Shown here: piece by piece, positions 35,773 through 44,869 of the stretch
How the letters are laid out: each line of letters starts with the position of its first letter
Position numbering within the stretch: position 1 is the first letter of the stretch
Source of the DNA: an uncultured Bacteroidota bacterium
Lineage (GTDB): Bacteria > Bacteroidota > Bacteroidia > B-17B0 > Aurantibacillaceae
Length of the DNA stretch: 60,907 nucleotides
Direction of reading: 5' to 3'
Assembly: GCA_903893815.1 (NCBI GenBank)
Contig: CAITNS010000003.1
Span: forward strand, 1 to 60,907
Notes under the pieces: generated by a model
Databases searched by the model: none
What the model was told of the DNA's origin: nothing
Seen by the model: only the letters and a program-made list of their open reading frames with translations
Made by a program: the position numbers and the translations under genes

Positions 35773-38700
35773 ATGAAACAAAAACTATTATTATTTGCAT
35801 TTACTTTAATAAGTGCAATGCTTTGTTCTCAAGCTCAAAATATGGCTTTCGAGGATTTTAAAACAAATGATGGTACTCAAAATTTCTTTTACAAAAATAT
35901 TGTAAAAACAGATGCTTCTGGTAATATTTACACATTAGGTGCTACAACCACAAGTAATAGTACCACTGATATTTTATTAACTAAAAAAAATTCTTCAGGT
36001 GTTTCTCTTTGGTCAAAACAAATTAATGGTACTGCTAATTATCACGATTTTGGTTCAGGTTTAGCAATAACTTCATCAGGTGATGTATATATTACTGGAG
36101 CTATCACAAACAATACAACCACATTAGCTCCTGAGTTAATTATCAGAAAATATAACTCTTCAGGATCACAACAATTTTCAACAACCTATTCAGGGGCTGG
36201 ATATGGTTGTGTTGGTAAAGATATAGTAGTTGACGGTAGCGGTAACTCTTATATTACTGGGGCGGGATACAATAGTGGATTTAATGCGGACATTTTAACT
36301 ATTGCATTTGGAAGCACAGGAACACAGATTTGGACAGATTTATTTGATAATAATTCCTTGAATGATGGCGGCGTAAAAATTGGGTTTAGGTCAAATAAAG
36401 TAACCGTTACAGGTGCTGTAACCCAAAGCACAAATAACTACAAAATCGCAACATTAACTTTTACCGCATCAACTGGTGTTAGATCCGAAACCATTACTTT
36501 GGGTTCAACAATGACATCAAGTGTTGAAATTGTAACAGGAATGACAACCGATGCAAGTGGTAATACTTATATATGTGGTGCTACAGAAGTAAGCGGTCAA
36601 GGATTCAATATGTATGTTGCAAAATTAACTAGTTCATTAACTATTGCCTGGCAACAAACCTACAATGGTGTTTCAAATTTAGATGACCAAGCTAAAGGCA
36701 TTCAAGTGGATGGTTCTGGTAATGTCTATATAACTGGTTATTCAACAAGTTCTACACTTGGTAAAGAAATTCGCACCATAAAATACAACAGTAGCGGTAC
36801 ATTACAATGGAACAACGTAATTAATAGCACAGGTAATAATCCCGACCAAGCTTTTGATATGGAAATGGATGCTTCTTCAAATATTTATGTTTGTGGTTAT
36901 AAAACAAACACCGCTAACAATTCCGATTATTATACTATCAAATATAATTCAAGTGGTACAACAATTTGGGACAAGTTAACAGATGGATTTTCAGCAAATG
37001 ATAGAGCAACAAACATAGCATTAGATTCATTAAATAATGTTATCATTACTGGTGAAAGTGAAACCAACCCTGGTATATATACCTATTTAACTACCAAATA
37101 TGTTCAACTAGTTGTTACAAATCCCGTTGACCTAAATAGTGAACCAAGTAATCAAAATATTGGTTTTCATCCAAACAGAGGTCAAATAAGAAATGAATAT
37201 GGAGTAAGTACTACTAGTCCACTTTATTATACACATAACCAAAATCCAGAAATATATATTGAAAAATGTGCATACGACTATGTTTTTATAAGAGCAGATT
37301 CAATAGTAGCTACAACAGACTCAATGGAAAGAATTGTTGTTACATTCTCATTAAGTAACTCAAGTAAAAAACCATACGGTTATAATCCAAAAGGATACCC
37401 TCTTCATTATTTGTTAGGTGATGTTGGAGCCCCTATAAATAATATTCGTGGTAATGATAGAGTTGTTACACAAGATTTATATCCACATATCGATTTACAT
37501 TATTTCAGCAATGCTAAAGGTTTTAAATATTATTTTGTAGTAAAAGAAGGCGGTGACCCAAGAGATATTAAAATGAAAGTTACTGGAGCATCTACAACAA
37601 GTATTTCATCTAATAATTTATTTATTGATGGTGTGTTAGGTGACGTTACATTAAAGAGACCACTAGCATATATGGTTAATGGTGCTGGAGCAACAACAAC
37701 ACTTTCCGCTGCAAGCTGGTCTCAAATTAGCAGTAATTACTATGAAATTACTACACCAACTTATACTACTAGTCAAACATTAATAATTGTTATTGAAACA
37801 ATCCCTCCAACATTAGTATCTAGTGTAGTTAGTAATTTAGATTATTCAACATTTTATGGTGGTAGTGCTAGCGATTATTTTTTTGATATTAAGGTCGCTT
37901 CAAATGGTGATAGGGCTGTAGTTGGTAGGTCATCTGGTGGCACATTCCCTACGTTTAATGCTTATCAAGCAAGTGCTTTTCCACTTGGTTCAATTGATGC
38001 TGTAGTATTAAAATATACAGCAGATGATACACTTAGATTTTGTACATACTATGGGGCAAATGGTTCTGATTGGGCTAATTCAGTTGCTATTAATTCAACT
38101 GGTAATATTTTCTTTGCTGGTTTTACTCAATCAACGGATTTATTAATTACTAATAATGGTGGTGAAACTAATCAAGCATTTAACGGTAATAACGGAAGTA
38201 TTAGTACTAATAAAACAGATGGATTTTTAATCAAACTAAAGATTGATGGTTCGGATAGAACTTATGGTAGGTATGTTGGTGGTTCAAGGTCTGAATATAT
38301 AAATTCAATTTATATTGATGGAAGTGATAATTTATATTTTACTGGCACAACGTCATCTGATGATTTACCAGTTGTTAATGCTTATTCTGGTTCACACGGA
38401 ACAACATCATCTGATGATTTTGATATGCTAATTGGAAAAATGAATTCATCACAAGTTGTTAATTTTTTAACTTATTTTGGAGGTAACGCTATAACTGGTT
38501 ATCAAACACAAGAATTTGGTAACGATATAACAGTTGATAATTCTGGGAATATTTTTGTTGTAGGAGAAAGTGATGAATCAAGTTTTCCAGTTATGAATCC
38601 AAGTTCAGGAAACTCAAACGTATTATATGATGCTTCTAACAATGGTTATGGAGATGGTGTAATTGTTAGGCTGACATCAACTGGTACACCTAACTATGCT

Positions 38701-39621
38701 ACCTTTGTAGGTGGTAATTTTGGAGACAGAATTACTAGGGCAGTTTATAATCCTAGCAATGGTGATTTATATTTTGCTGGTAATGTATCTTCAACAAGTG
38801 GCTTTCCATTAAAACAAAAGTCTGGTGCATATTATGATGGTTCAAGACATGCTGGTACCGCTGCTTTTATAGGTTATATTAATTCTAGTCTAGAGCATCA
38901 ATGGATAACACACTATGGTCGTGGTGGCTCTTCAAAGTATTATGGTGTAGGTGGATTATCTCGTGATAATACTGGTATGCTTTATTTGAGCGGCCAAGTA
39001 TATAGTGATTCTTTAGTTTACGGTTCTACAGCACCTTCTGGTGCTTATACTGATAATACATCGCTGTCAACTGATGGCTTCGTTGCTGTCTTTGATGTAA
39101 ATAAACAAATTTACCATGCTCACTTTTTCGGTGGATTATCAAACGATTATATAAATAGTTCAGATTGTAATGGCACATCTTATTTATACGTTGTTGGCAA
39201 TACTGGTAGTAGTTACGGAAATGCAACAGCGTCAAATAACTTTCCAATTGCTTATACAAGTTACAATGCGACATTAATTGATAGTACATTAAATAATGGA
39301 GTTGGTTCTAACGATGGTTTCATTTCAAGATTTAATTTATATCCTTATAATTTTGTTAGTATTAAAGAAAATACAATAATTGCAAATAATGTTGTTGCTT
39401 TTCCAAACCCAGCTAATAATTTCGTAACTTTAAAAATAAATAGTGAATTAAAAGAAAAAGTAAGACTAAAAGTTTATAATACAGTTGGTCAAATTATACA
39501 TGAAGAAACTATAATTGGCAATGAACAAACGATTGATTGTAATAAGTGGGCAACTGGCATGTATATCTTTGTATTAAGCAATAAAGAGTTTAATAGTTTG
39601 TTTAAAATAGTTAAAGAGTAA
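35773..39621 (+). CDS. T9SS-secreted SBBP/beta-propeller surface protein
   Basis: 1282 residues. Signal peptide (FTLISAMLCSQA-Q), an N-terminal set of propeller-like repeats (D.SGN.Y.TG......, about 50-440), a central domain starting FHPNRGQIRNEYGVSTTSPLYY (about 460-680, DUF7948-like, usual before SBBP repeats), SBBP repeats with LTYFGG/DNSGNIFVVGES patterns (about 690-1190) and a T9SS sorting domain (AFPNPANNFVTLKI to LFKIVKE). It is behind module 5 and followed after 1 bp by a second T9SS protein, so the two are probably co-transcribed. The ligand or role is unknown. Confidence 0.82.
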   Translation: MKQKLLLFAFTLISAMLCSQAQNMAFEDFKTNDGTQNFFYKNIVKTDASGNIYTLGATTTSNSTTDILLTKKNSSGVSLWSKQINGTANYHDFGSGLAITSSGDVYITGAITNNTTTLAPELIIRKYNSSGSQQFSTTYSGAGYGCVGKDIVVDGSGNSYITGAGYNSGFNADILTIAFGSTGTQIWTDLFDNNSLNDGGVKIGFRSNKVTVTGAVTQSTNNYKIATLTFTASTGVRSETITLGSTMTSSVEIVTGMTTDASGNTYICGATEVSGQGFNMYVAKLTSSLTIAWQQTYNGVSNLDDQAKGIQVDGSGNVYITGYSTSSTLGKEIRTIKYNSSGTLQWNNVINSTGNNPDQAFDMEMDASSNIYVCGYKTNTANNSDYYTIKYNSSGTTIWDKLTDGFSANDRATNIALDSLNNVIITGESETNPGIYTYLTTKYVQLVVTNPVDLNSEPSNQNIGFHPNRGQIRNEYGVSTTSPLYYTHNQNPEIYIEKCAYDYVFIRADSIVATTDSMERIVVTFSLSNSSKKPYGYNPKGYPLHYLLGDVGAPINNIRGNDRVVTQDLYPHIDLHYFSNAKGFKYYFVVKEGGDPRDIKMKVTGASTTSISSNNLFIDGVLGDVTLKRPLAYMVNGAGATTTLSAASWSQISSNYYEITTPTYTTSQTLIIVIETIPPTLVSSVVSNLDYSTFYGGSASDYFFDIKVASNGDRAVVGRSSGGTFPTFNAYQASAFPLGSIDAVVLKYTADDTLRFCTYYGANGSDWANSVAINSTGNIFFAGFTQSTDLLITNNGGETNQAFNGNNGSISTNKTDGFLIKLKIDGSDRTYGRYVGGSRSEYINSIYIDGSDNLYFTGTTSSDDLPVVNAYSGSHGTTSSDDFDMLIGKMNSSQVVNFLTYFGGNAITGYQTQEFGNDITVDNSGNIFVVGESDESSFPVMNPSSGNSNVLYDASNNGYGDGVIVRLTSTGTPNYATFVGGNFGDRITRAVYNPSNGDLYFAGNVSSTSGFPLKQKSGAYYDGSRHAGTAAFIGYINSSLEHQWITHYGRGGSSKYYGVGGLSRDNTGMLYLSGQVYSDSLVYGSTAPSGAYTDNTSLSTDGFVAVFDVNKQIYHAHFFGGLSNDYINSSDCNGTSYLYVVGNTGSSYGNATASNNFPIAYTSYNATLIDSTLNNGVGSNDGFISRFNLYPYNFVSIKENTIIANNVVAFPNPANNFVTLKINSELKEKVRLKVYNTVGQIIHEETIIGNEQTIDCNKWATGMYIFVLSNKEFNSLFKIVKE

Positions 39622-39622
39622 A

Positions 39623-41038
39623 TTGCAAAATATAATTTTCATATTCTTATCTTTTGTTTGGCTGTGTAATTTACACAGCCAAACTTGGGTTAGTGTAATT
39701 GATTCAATGCCTAACTCACACCCCTTTATACTTCTTGCAGAAAATGATACTGTAAATAATATTTTGTATGTAGGAGGTGATTTTCAACAAATAAATAATA
39801 TCAATACTAAAGGGATTGTAAAATTCAACGGAGTAAAGTTTGATAGTCTTGGTGCTGGTTTTGATCCACAGTGGAAAGGAATGTTTACCGGTTCACAGCC
39901 AAGAGCCATGAAAATGTTTCAAAACAAACTTTATGTAACTGGTGACTTTGTAAAGGCTGGAAAATATTATTCTCCACACTTTGCCAGATGGAATGGTGCG
40001 GATTGGGATACCGTTAATTTTCGAATGAGGCAAGGTAATACCGAAGGCTCAGCTTGGAACTTAGATGTATATAATAATGAACTATATGTTGGTGGATGGT
40101 TTGATAGTATCGGAGGAATTAAGACAAACAATTTTGCGAAATTTGATGGCACAAACTGGCATAGCTTAAGTTATCCATATTATACTTGCGTATCTGGTAT
40201 GGCTAACTATAAAGGCAAATTATATATGTCTGGCGAAGTTACAAGTGGTAGTTCTTGTTCTAACCTTGCTTATTATGATGGTGTCAATTGGAATCCTTGG
40301 GTTGGTGTTTATGGTTCTCCAACAAAAGGTGTTTTTGGAATTAAGGTAATTGATTCATTGCTTTTTGTGTATGGTAGATTTTATTCAGTTGGTGGTACAA
40401 ATTGTTCTGGTCTTGCCGCTTGGAATGGAACTAAATGGCTGGGTTTTGGTAAGGGTGTGGAAACAGTTGGAACAATTCATAATATCGCTAAAGTAAATGG
40501 TGAATTGTATATTATGGGTGCGTTTGATAGCATCAATGAATTATCAACTGGTCAAGGCGTATTTAATTTTATGACCAATATAGCGAAGTTTGATTTTGTT
40601 AATCAAAAGTGGTGTACGTTTATGCCGCCAATTGGTAATGGAGTTGCTTTCGCTACTGAGTACAATAATGAATTATATTTTGGTGGTTCTTATTTAACTA
40701 TAAATGATTCCTCAACACCAGCCATGCCATTTACTAAGTGGATTGGTGTTACCACGTCTGCAAATTGTGGGGCTTTTGTAGATGTTGGTGTAAGAGATTA
40801 TAATGATGTGGTTCATTTTTCTATGTACCCTAATCCTACATCTAATCTTTTAAATATTTCAGATGAAAATAATGCATTCCAAAACTCAACTATTCAAATT
40901 AAAAACTATTTAGGGCAAGTTGTTTTTACTACTGCTTTTGCTTCACAAATTAATTTGCAAAATCTTTCAGCGGGGATGTATTTTTTAACTGTTAAGGATA
41001 AGGATTATGAAAAAACAGTTAAAATTATAAAAGAATAA
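39623..41038 (+). CDS. T9SS-secreted beta-propeller protein (YVGGDF repeats)
   Basis: 471 residues from a TTG start 1 bp after the previous stop; the signal peptide IIFIFLSFVWLCNLHS-Q follows directly. Repeats of the form LYVGGDF......IAKWNGT.W..... suggest a beta-propeller (about 20-380). The sorting domain (MYPNPTSNLLNISDENNAF to KTVKIIKE) is at DNA level nearly the same as those of the genes ending at 48826, 50647 and 57343. It is a close paralogue of the 49274 gene. Confidence 0.8.
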   Translation: MQNIIFIFLSFVWLCNLHSQTWVSVIDSMPNSHPFILLAENDTVNNILYVGGDFQQINNINTKGIVKFNGVKFDSLGAGFDPQWKGMFTGSQPRAMKMFQNKLYVTGDFVKAGKYYSPHFARWNGADWDTVNFRMRQGNTEGSAWNLDVYNNELYVGGWFDSIGGIKTNNFAKFDGTNWHSLSYPYYTCVSGMANYKGKLYMSGEVTSGSSCSNLAYYDGVNWNPWVGVYGSPTKGVFGIKVIDSLLFVYGRFYSVGGTNCSGLAAWNGTKWLGFGKGVETVGTIHNIAKVNGELYIMGAFDSINELSTGQGVFNFMTNIAKFDFVNQKWCTFMPPIGNGVAFATEYNNELYFGGSYLTINDSSTPAMPFTKWIGVTTSANCGAFVDVGVRDYNDVVHFSMYPNPTSNLLNISDENNAFQNSTIQIKNYLGQVVFTTAFASQINLQNLSAGMYFLTVKDKDYEKTVKIIKE

Positions 41039-41272
41039 TAATTTTTAAATTTCAGCACACTTCACAAATACACGCTATGCATCTCTGCCAACAATAAACT
41101 TTTTCAAACTACTTTATTCAATTTTATTTTTTTACAAACCAATTTTAATATGTTGTTCTGCTTTAGGCTATAATTTTCTCACATCAAAATCTTCCAAAAC
41201 CAAGTAGTACTACTCTATCAAAAATCGAGTAGTACTACGTATTGTAAAAATCATATCAACATATTAGTTTTA
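40838..41272 (+). repeat. Block A: sorting-domain code + degenerate spacer + regulatory module
   Basis: Shares a continuous similarity with block B (50438-50853) and block C (57128-57577): the 3' 200 bp of the T9SS gene, the spacer with CACTTCACAAATACACGCT and AATAAACTTTTTCAAAC, GGCTATAATTTTCTCACAT, and the module. A fourth partial copy (48620-48826) has only the sorting-domain part. Confidence 0.85.
41203..41272 (+). promoter_or_regulatory. Regulatory module 6, upstream of the FRG gene
   Basis: Box 1 AGTAGTACTACT (41203-41214); box 2 GTAGTACTAC (41229-41238); GTA; TTG (41242-41244); 20 nt; TAGTTTTA (41265-41272; last base differs from TAnnTTTG). About 100 bp of leader precede the ATG at 41373. 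Confidence 0.78.
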
Positions 41273-41372
41273 TCATTGTACAACCAAAAAATAAATTTCA
41301 AAATAAAGTAATAAATAAATGTTGCTCTTAGCTAAAAGTTAACTGCAAGCGTACACAGACAAAACAAACCAT

Positions 41373-42401
41373 ATGAAAATAGAAACCTATTCGACATTGG
41401 CAGACAAAGCAAATTATTTTGACTGCGAAAATATCGACACTAAAGACGATTTCGACAAGTTGGCTTTTTATTGGACAGACTCAAAAAACCAACCTTCAAG
41501 GGACACAGATCGAAAGGTAATTTTTCGTGGTCTTACTGAAGCAAAATATAAGCTCTTTAATTCAGCTCAGCGATTTTGGATAGGAGAAGAACTTGAAAAA
41601 CTGGGACGGTCTTATGAGGAATTTATTCAAACTGAAATTGAAAGAGCAAAAACATTTCAGGCGAATCTTTTAATAAAATTTTATCACGCCTTTGGTCATC
41701 CTGCGTATGATTTATCAATCCTCAGTTTTTCGCAACATTATGGTGCTCCGACACCTTTGTTAGATTTTACTTACAGATTTGACAGCGCTGCTTTTTTTGC
41801 GACTGATGGAATTAAACATAATCCATCAACCGACATTGATAATTATTTTTCCATTTACGCTATCGACACTTCAATTATTCCACGTGAGTTTCCTTCAATC
41901 ATAGACCACATTTCTTCAAGTCTTTCGCAAATAGACGACATATTAGAAAATAATAAGGACTTAGAGATTGACACGACAAGTGTTTTACAAAATTATGAGC
42001 AATTACAATACAAAAAATTCCACGGGTTGACTTTGTTTCATATTCCAGGGTTTACACCTAGCGGCTTCTCATTTAAACTAAAAAGCAGACCGCATTTTAA
42101 TTTAGTGTTCAATCAACACAATTTAAACATAATAAATCAACAAGGACTTTTTGTTTTTAATTCCGACCCAGTAAATCCATTGGAATATCACTTTTCTGGC
42201 AAATTGGAGATTGGCAAAACATTTAATCTTCCAAAAATAAAATGCTGGAATATACATAAAAGCCTAAACGAATACGTTGTTCGCTACTTGACGGAAGGTA
42301 CGCACACTCCAAGAATTATTCCGATTGACAAAACTTTAATGTTTCCGCAAGAAGAACTTATTGCAAAGACTGCGTTTGAGCAATTTAAAAAATTCAAATA
42401 A
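41373..42401 (+). CDS. FRG-domain protein
   Basis: 342 residues, cytosolic. The FRG signature is clear: VIFRGLTEAKYKLFNSAQR (F51-R52-G53) and SFSQHYGAPTPLLDFTYRF with SAAFFAT (about 122-147). FRG proteins are widespread, often in defence islands and beside TIR or toxin genes; their biochemical activity is not settled, to my knowledge. It is alone behind module 6, with a leader similar to that of the TIR gene. A weak hairpin (GCGCGGAAA/TTTCCGTGC, about 42447-42467) follows. It looks like a single-gene defence cassette. Confidence 0.85.
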   Translation: MKIETYSTLADKANYFDCENIDTKDDFDKLAFYWTDSKNQPSRDTDRKVIFRGLTEAKYKLFNSAQRFWIGEELEKLGRSYEEFIQTEIERAKTFQANLLIKFYHAFGHPAYDLSILSFSQHYGAPTPLLDFTYRFDSAAFFATDGIKHNPSTDIDNYFSIYAIDTSIIPREFPSIIDHISSSLSQIDDILENNKDLEIDTTSVLQNYEQLQYKKFHGLTLFHIPGFTPSGFSFKLKSRPHFNLVFNQHNLNIINQQGLFVFNSDPVNPLEYHFSGKLEIGKTFNLPKIKCWNIHKSLNEYVVRYLTEGTHTPRIIPIDKTLMFPQEELIAKTAFEQFKKFK

Positions 42402-42668
42402 CAAAAATAACTAGAATATAAACGCCAGCAGCTAACCCCTTTAGCGCGGAAATGTTTTCCGTGCATTAACAATACTATAAAATAATTTACTGGTAAGTAA
42501 AATATAATTCAAATGTATCGCTCCGCCCCATCAAGATGAGTTATGAGCTGATGTTCATTTAAACACTAATCTCAATTTCCACAGAATATAAATCTAAGTC
42601 CCAAATTTATCTCCCCTCGCCCTCTGAGAGGAGTAAGGAGTTGAGGCTAACTTTTCTCTTAAAAATCG

Positions 42669-42738
42669 AGTAGTACTACACTATCAAAAATCAGGTAGTA
42701 CTACGTATTGCAAAAAGCATATCAACATATTAGTTTTG
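42669..42738 (+). promoter_or_regulatory. Regulatory module 7, upstream of the HEPN-like pair
   Basis: Box 1 AGTAGTACTACA (42669-42680); box 2 GTAGTACTAC (42695-42704); GTA; TTG (42708-42710); 20 nt; TAGTTTTG (42731-42738, perfect). About 95 bp of leader to the ATG at 42834. It is part of the 185-bp repeat 42525-42710. Confidence 0.8.
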
Positions 42739-42833
42739 TCATTGTGCATATTAAAAATTAATAAATGTTACGCTTAATTACAATTTAGCTGCAACAGTTA
42801 GCAACACTCAAAATTAAAAATTAAATAGTAATA

Positions 42834-43547
42834 ATGGAAGAAACACTTGATAACCAAAACTCTGAAAGCCCTGTAACTGGTCAGGACACAGTACCTCAAG
42901 AAAAGAAAGGTAAGGATAAATCAGAACGGGCTTACAAAATATTTCTAAGTGGAATTAAACGTGCTGAAAATCTTCACAAAATCAATATTGATGAAACTGG
43001 ACAGAAATTGCCAATTCCTGAAGACAAAATTCTTGATTCTTATAGAGCAGTTGTAGTTTTATCAATTTCGGCTCTTGACGCCTATGTAAAGACCTTTTTG
43101 ACGGCTGAGATTAAGCAAAAAATAACAGACAGAACACTTTCATCAGATTTGAAAATATACATCAAAGAAGAACTATTTAATAAAGAATCTCTGTATCACG
43201 TTGTTCTTGATTCGGACTTCATTGATAAAGTTATTGAAAAGTTTGATATTGACTTTGAGAAAAAGTCATTTCAAGGTCAAAAGTCAATAGATAAGTATAT
43301 GAAATTGGCTGGGATTGGTCAGGTTTTTAAAGAGATAACAAAGAGTGCCAATGTTAGTCCCGACAATTTAATTGGTAACTTAGAACGATATACGACAATG
43401 CGGCATTTGATTGTTCATTGTGGCGATCACGACTTAAATCAAACAATATTAACTGAAAACAAAATTTGCGAACAGGATGCTATTGATTGTATTGAACTTG
43501 TGAAGTTAATTGCAACTGAAATCCATAAAATTTATCAAGCAAAATGA
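42834..43547 (+). CDS. HEPN-like protein
   Basis: 237 residues, helical, cytosolic. An N-terminal polar tail (1-30) is followed by helices; YRAVVVLSISALDAYVKTFLTAEI and TTMRHLIVHCGDHDLNQ resemble RiboL-PSP-HEPN-type proteins. The motif R190-HLIV-H195 fits the R-x4-6-H catalytic signature of HEPN ribonucleases. Its stop overlaps the start of the next gene (ATGA), which indicates translational coupling, as in toxin-antitoxin or abortive-infection pairs. I assign HEPN by motif and helix pattern only. Confidence 0.6.
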   Translation: MEETLDNQNSESPVTGQDTVPQEKKGKDKSERAYKIFLSGIKRAENLHKINIDETGQKLPIPEDKILDSYRAVVVLSISALDAYVKTFLTAEIKQKITDRTLSSDLKIYIKEELFNKESLYHVVLDSDFIDKVIEKFDIDFEKKSFQGQKSIDKYMKLAGIGQVFKEITKSANVSPDNLIGNLERYTTMRHLIVHCGDHDLNQTILTENKICEQDAIDCIELVKLIATEIHKIYQAK

Positions 43548-43819
43548 GAGCATTAATAATAATATATGAGTTTCAAAACTCAATAATAAATAATCGAAAA
43601 ACTTTTGAAGAAAGAATTAGACAATATAAACAATATGCTTTCTTGACAAATAATTCTTGTTTGATATTTACAAACGCAACAGTTGTCTCTGTTAGAGATT
43701 ACTTAAATTTTGGTTTATCAAATGGCGACAAGTTATATGTTGGTGAAACAAAAGCTCCTTCTGCCTGGAACAATTTACACAACGAAGTATCTGACTATAT
43801 TAAACAAAATTTAAAGTAG
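43544..43819 (+). CDS. Small Cas2/SinR-like ferredoxin-fold protein
   Basis: 91 residues. The pattern is ALIIIYEFQNSI (first strand), a helix, LIFTNATVVSVRDYLNFGL (strand-helix) and GDKLYVGETKAPSAWNNL at the end. It resembles small SinR-like/Cas2-like proteins (IYDL...W.I.T..S...IRD.L......D.LFV.E....AAW). These have a ferredoxin fold; some are nucleases. Coupled by ATGA overlap to the HEPN-like gene. It is not part of a CRISPR locus: there is no array or cas1 in the window. Confidence 0.55.
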   Translation: MRALIIIYEFQNSIINNRKTFEERIRQYKQYAFLTNNSCLIFTNATVVSVRDYLNFGLSNGDKLYVGETKAPSAWNNLHNEVSDYIKQNLK

Positions 43820-43872
43820 CGATAAAAAAGAATGATTTTAGTTAACAGGTATTTAGCTCAATTGCTGGTTAA

Positions 43873-44145
43873 ATTAAATCTACAGAAGGAATAATATTAG
43901 TTAATTCTGCCTCTTTAAATCAAAGTGCTGGTGATGATGAATACAAAGGCGGCCATTTTACCTATTCATTTATTAAAGGCGGTCGTGATTTTGGCAAAAA
44001 CCAAAACACTCAATCAGTTCTTGAATTAGATAAGGCTGTTATCCTTGCAGAAAGTATTATGCATCGTATTTTTATAACAAATCAAACACCAGTAATGTCA
44101 GGTCAAATCAGGAGATTAACATTTCCACCTTTTGCTGTTTGCTAA
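43873..44145 (+). pseudogene. C-terminal fragment of a caspase-like (C14) peptidase gene
   Basis: The frame is open from 43873 (right after a stop) to the TAA at 44143-44145, without a proper start. GIILVNSASLNQSAGDDEY and GGHFTYSFIKGGRDFGKN resemble the last third of bacterial caspase-like domains (...SASxxxExAxEYxGGxFTYxLLEG). The catalytic His/Cys part is missing. It is probably a relic of a degraded defence or protease gene. Confidence 0.45.
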
Positions 44146-44183
44146 CTTATTAATCACATTATAAATAAAATAAATAACATCAA

Positions 44184-44366
44184 AAAAATAATCAAATTCC
44201 TTTTACTAATTTTTGCTTTTCAAAATGCTTACAGTCAATCAACCCTTACTATAGGCGAAGATTAGGTCTTTATGTCTACTACTCGTATTTATCCTTATGA
44301 TGTAAAAACAAAAAAAGTTGATTCTTTATTAAGTGTAATAGAATTATCCACAGTAGGAGGTAAAGT
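44184..44366 (+). pseudogene. Relic of a secreted-protein gene
   Basis: A signal-peptide-like string, KKIIKFLLLIFAFQNAYSQ, without ATG, leads to a TAG in frame; then MSTTRIYPYDVKTKKVDSLL continues in the same frame. No family recognised. It ends at the terminator 44368-44400. Confidence 0.4.
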
Positions 44367-44367
44367 T

Positions 44368-44400
44368 AAAACCGTTCCGCATTTTTCGGAACGGTTTTTT
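44368..44400 (+). terminator. Terminator hairpin
   Basis: AAACCGTTCCG and CGGAACGGTTT with a T-rich loop and T-run. It closes the relic region before the minus-strand small genes. Confidence 0.8.
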
Positions 44401-44401
44401 G

Positions 44402-44554
44402 TTACTTAATTGCCCTTGCAACTTGTGCAACGGCATAAGCTAATAAAGCAATACTCAATGTAGCTGCAAACGCTTTGGCTATATCGCCATATACGTTTAA
44501 GCATACATCTTTTTTACAAATACTAACTTTGTTTTGAGTAGAATTTCTATTCAT
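44402..44554 (-). CDS. Small single-TM protein
   Basis: 50 residues: a polar N-terminus (MNRNSTQNKVSICKKDVC) with two Cys, and an Ala-rich hydrophobic helix from about 25 to 48 (IAKAFAATLSIALLAYAVAQ). I do not recognise it. It is preceded on the same strand by a conserved 57-aa ORF, 72 bp upstream, and may be in the same transcript. Confidence 0.5.
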   Translation of the reverse strand: MNRNSTQNKVSICKKDVCLNVYGDIAKAFAATLSIALLAYAVAQVARAIK

Positions 44555-44626
44555 AAGCTTGAGTTAATAGTTCATAAAATTCCCTCACTCTCAACCCGGA
44601 GGGATTAGGCTTTTTTGAAAAGTAAA

Positions 44627-44800
44627 TTACTTTTCCTTTCTTACACCTTTGTGTGGTTTACCGTTTTGGTTAACATCAATAAAACGTCCAGTGTCGGTAT
44701 CTCTTTTTACCCACTGATCTGTTTTAGGATTTAAAACCTGACTGCGCTCACGCACAGGTCCATTGCGGTGTCCATCACCTTTTGGGGGATTTGTGGCCAT
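44627..44800 (-). CDS. Conserved 57-aa protein of unknown function
   Basis: MATNPPKGDGHRNGPVRERS at the start, then QWVKRDTDTGRFIDVNQNGK and KGVRKEK. I recognise this as a small highly charged protein found widely in bacteria (MATNPPKGDGHR...RSQ...P.T..W.KRDT.TG+F.DV) with no known function. Full length here. The recurrence across unrelated genomes suggests a real gene spread by transfer. It lies among defence-like and relic genes. Confidence 0.75.
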   Translation of the reverse strand: MATNPPKGDGHRNGPVRERSQVLNPKTDQWVKRDTDTGRFIDVNQNGKPHKGVRKEK

Positions 44801-44869
44801 AATAAATTAAGTTTTTGCAGTTTTAGGTAATTTGATACTAGGGCACCTAAAATCGGCCTGAGGAATAAT

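Noticed and set aside
33898-42834. Integron-like attC sites at cassette ends (GTTAG.. and GCTAACC strings)
   Set aside because: No consistent GTTRRRY/RYYYAAC core pair, no folded attC-like structure and no integron integrase. Shared leader similarity is a simpler description.
43544-43819. Cas2 of a CRISPR locus
   Set aside because: No repeat array, no cas1 or effector; the protein is only Cas2/SinR-like and coupled to a HEPN-like gene.
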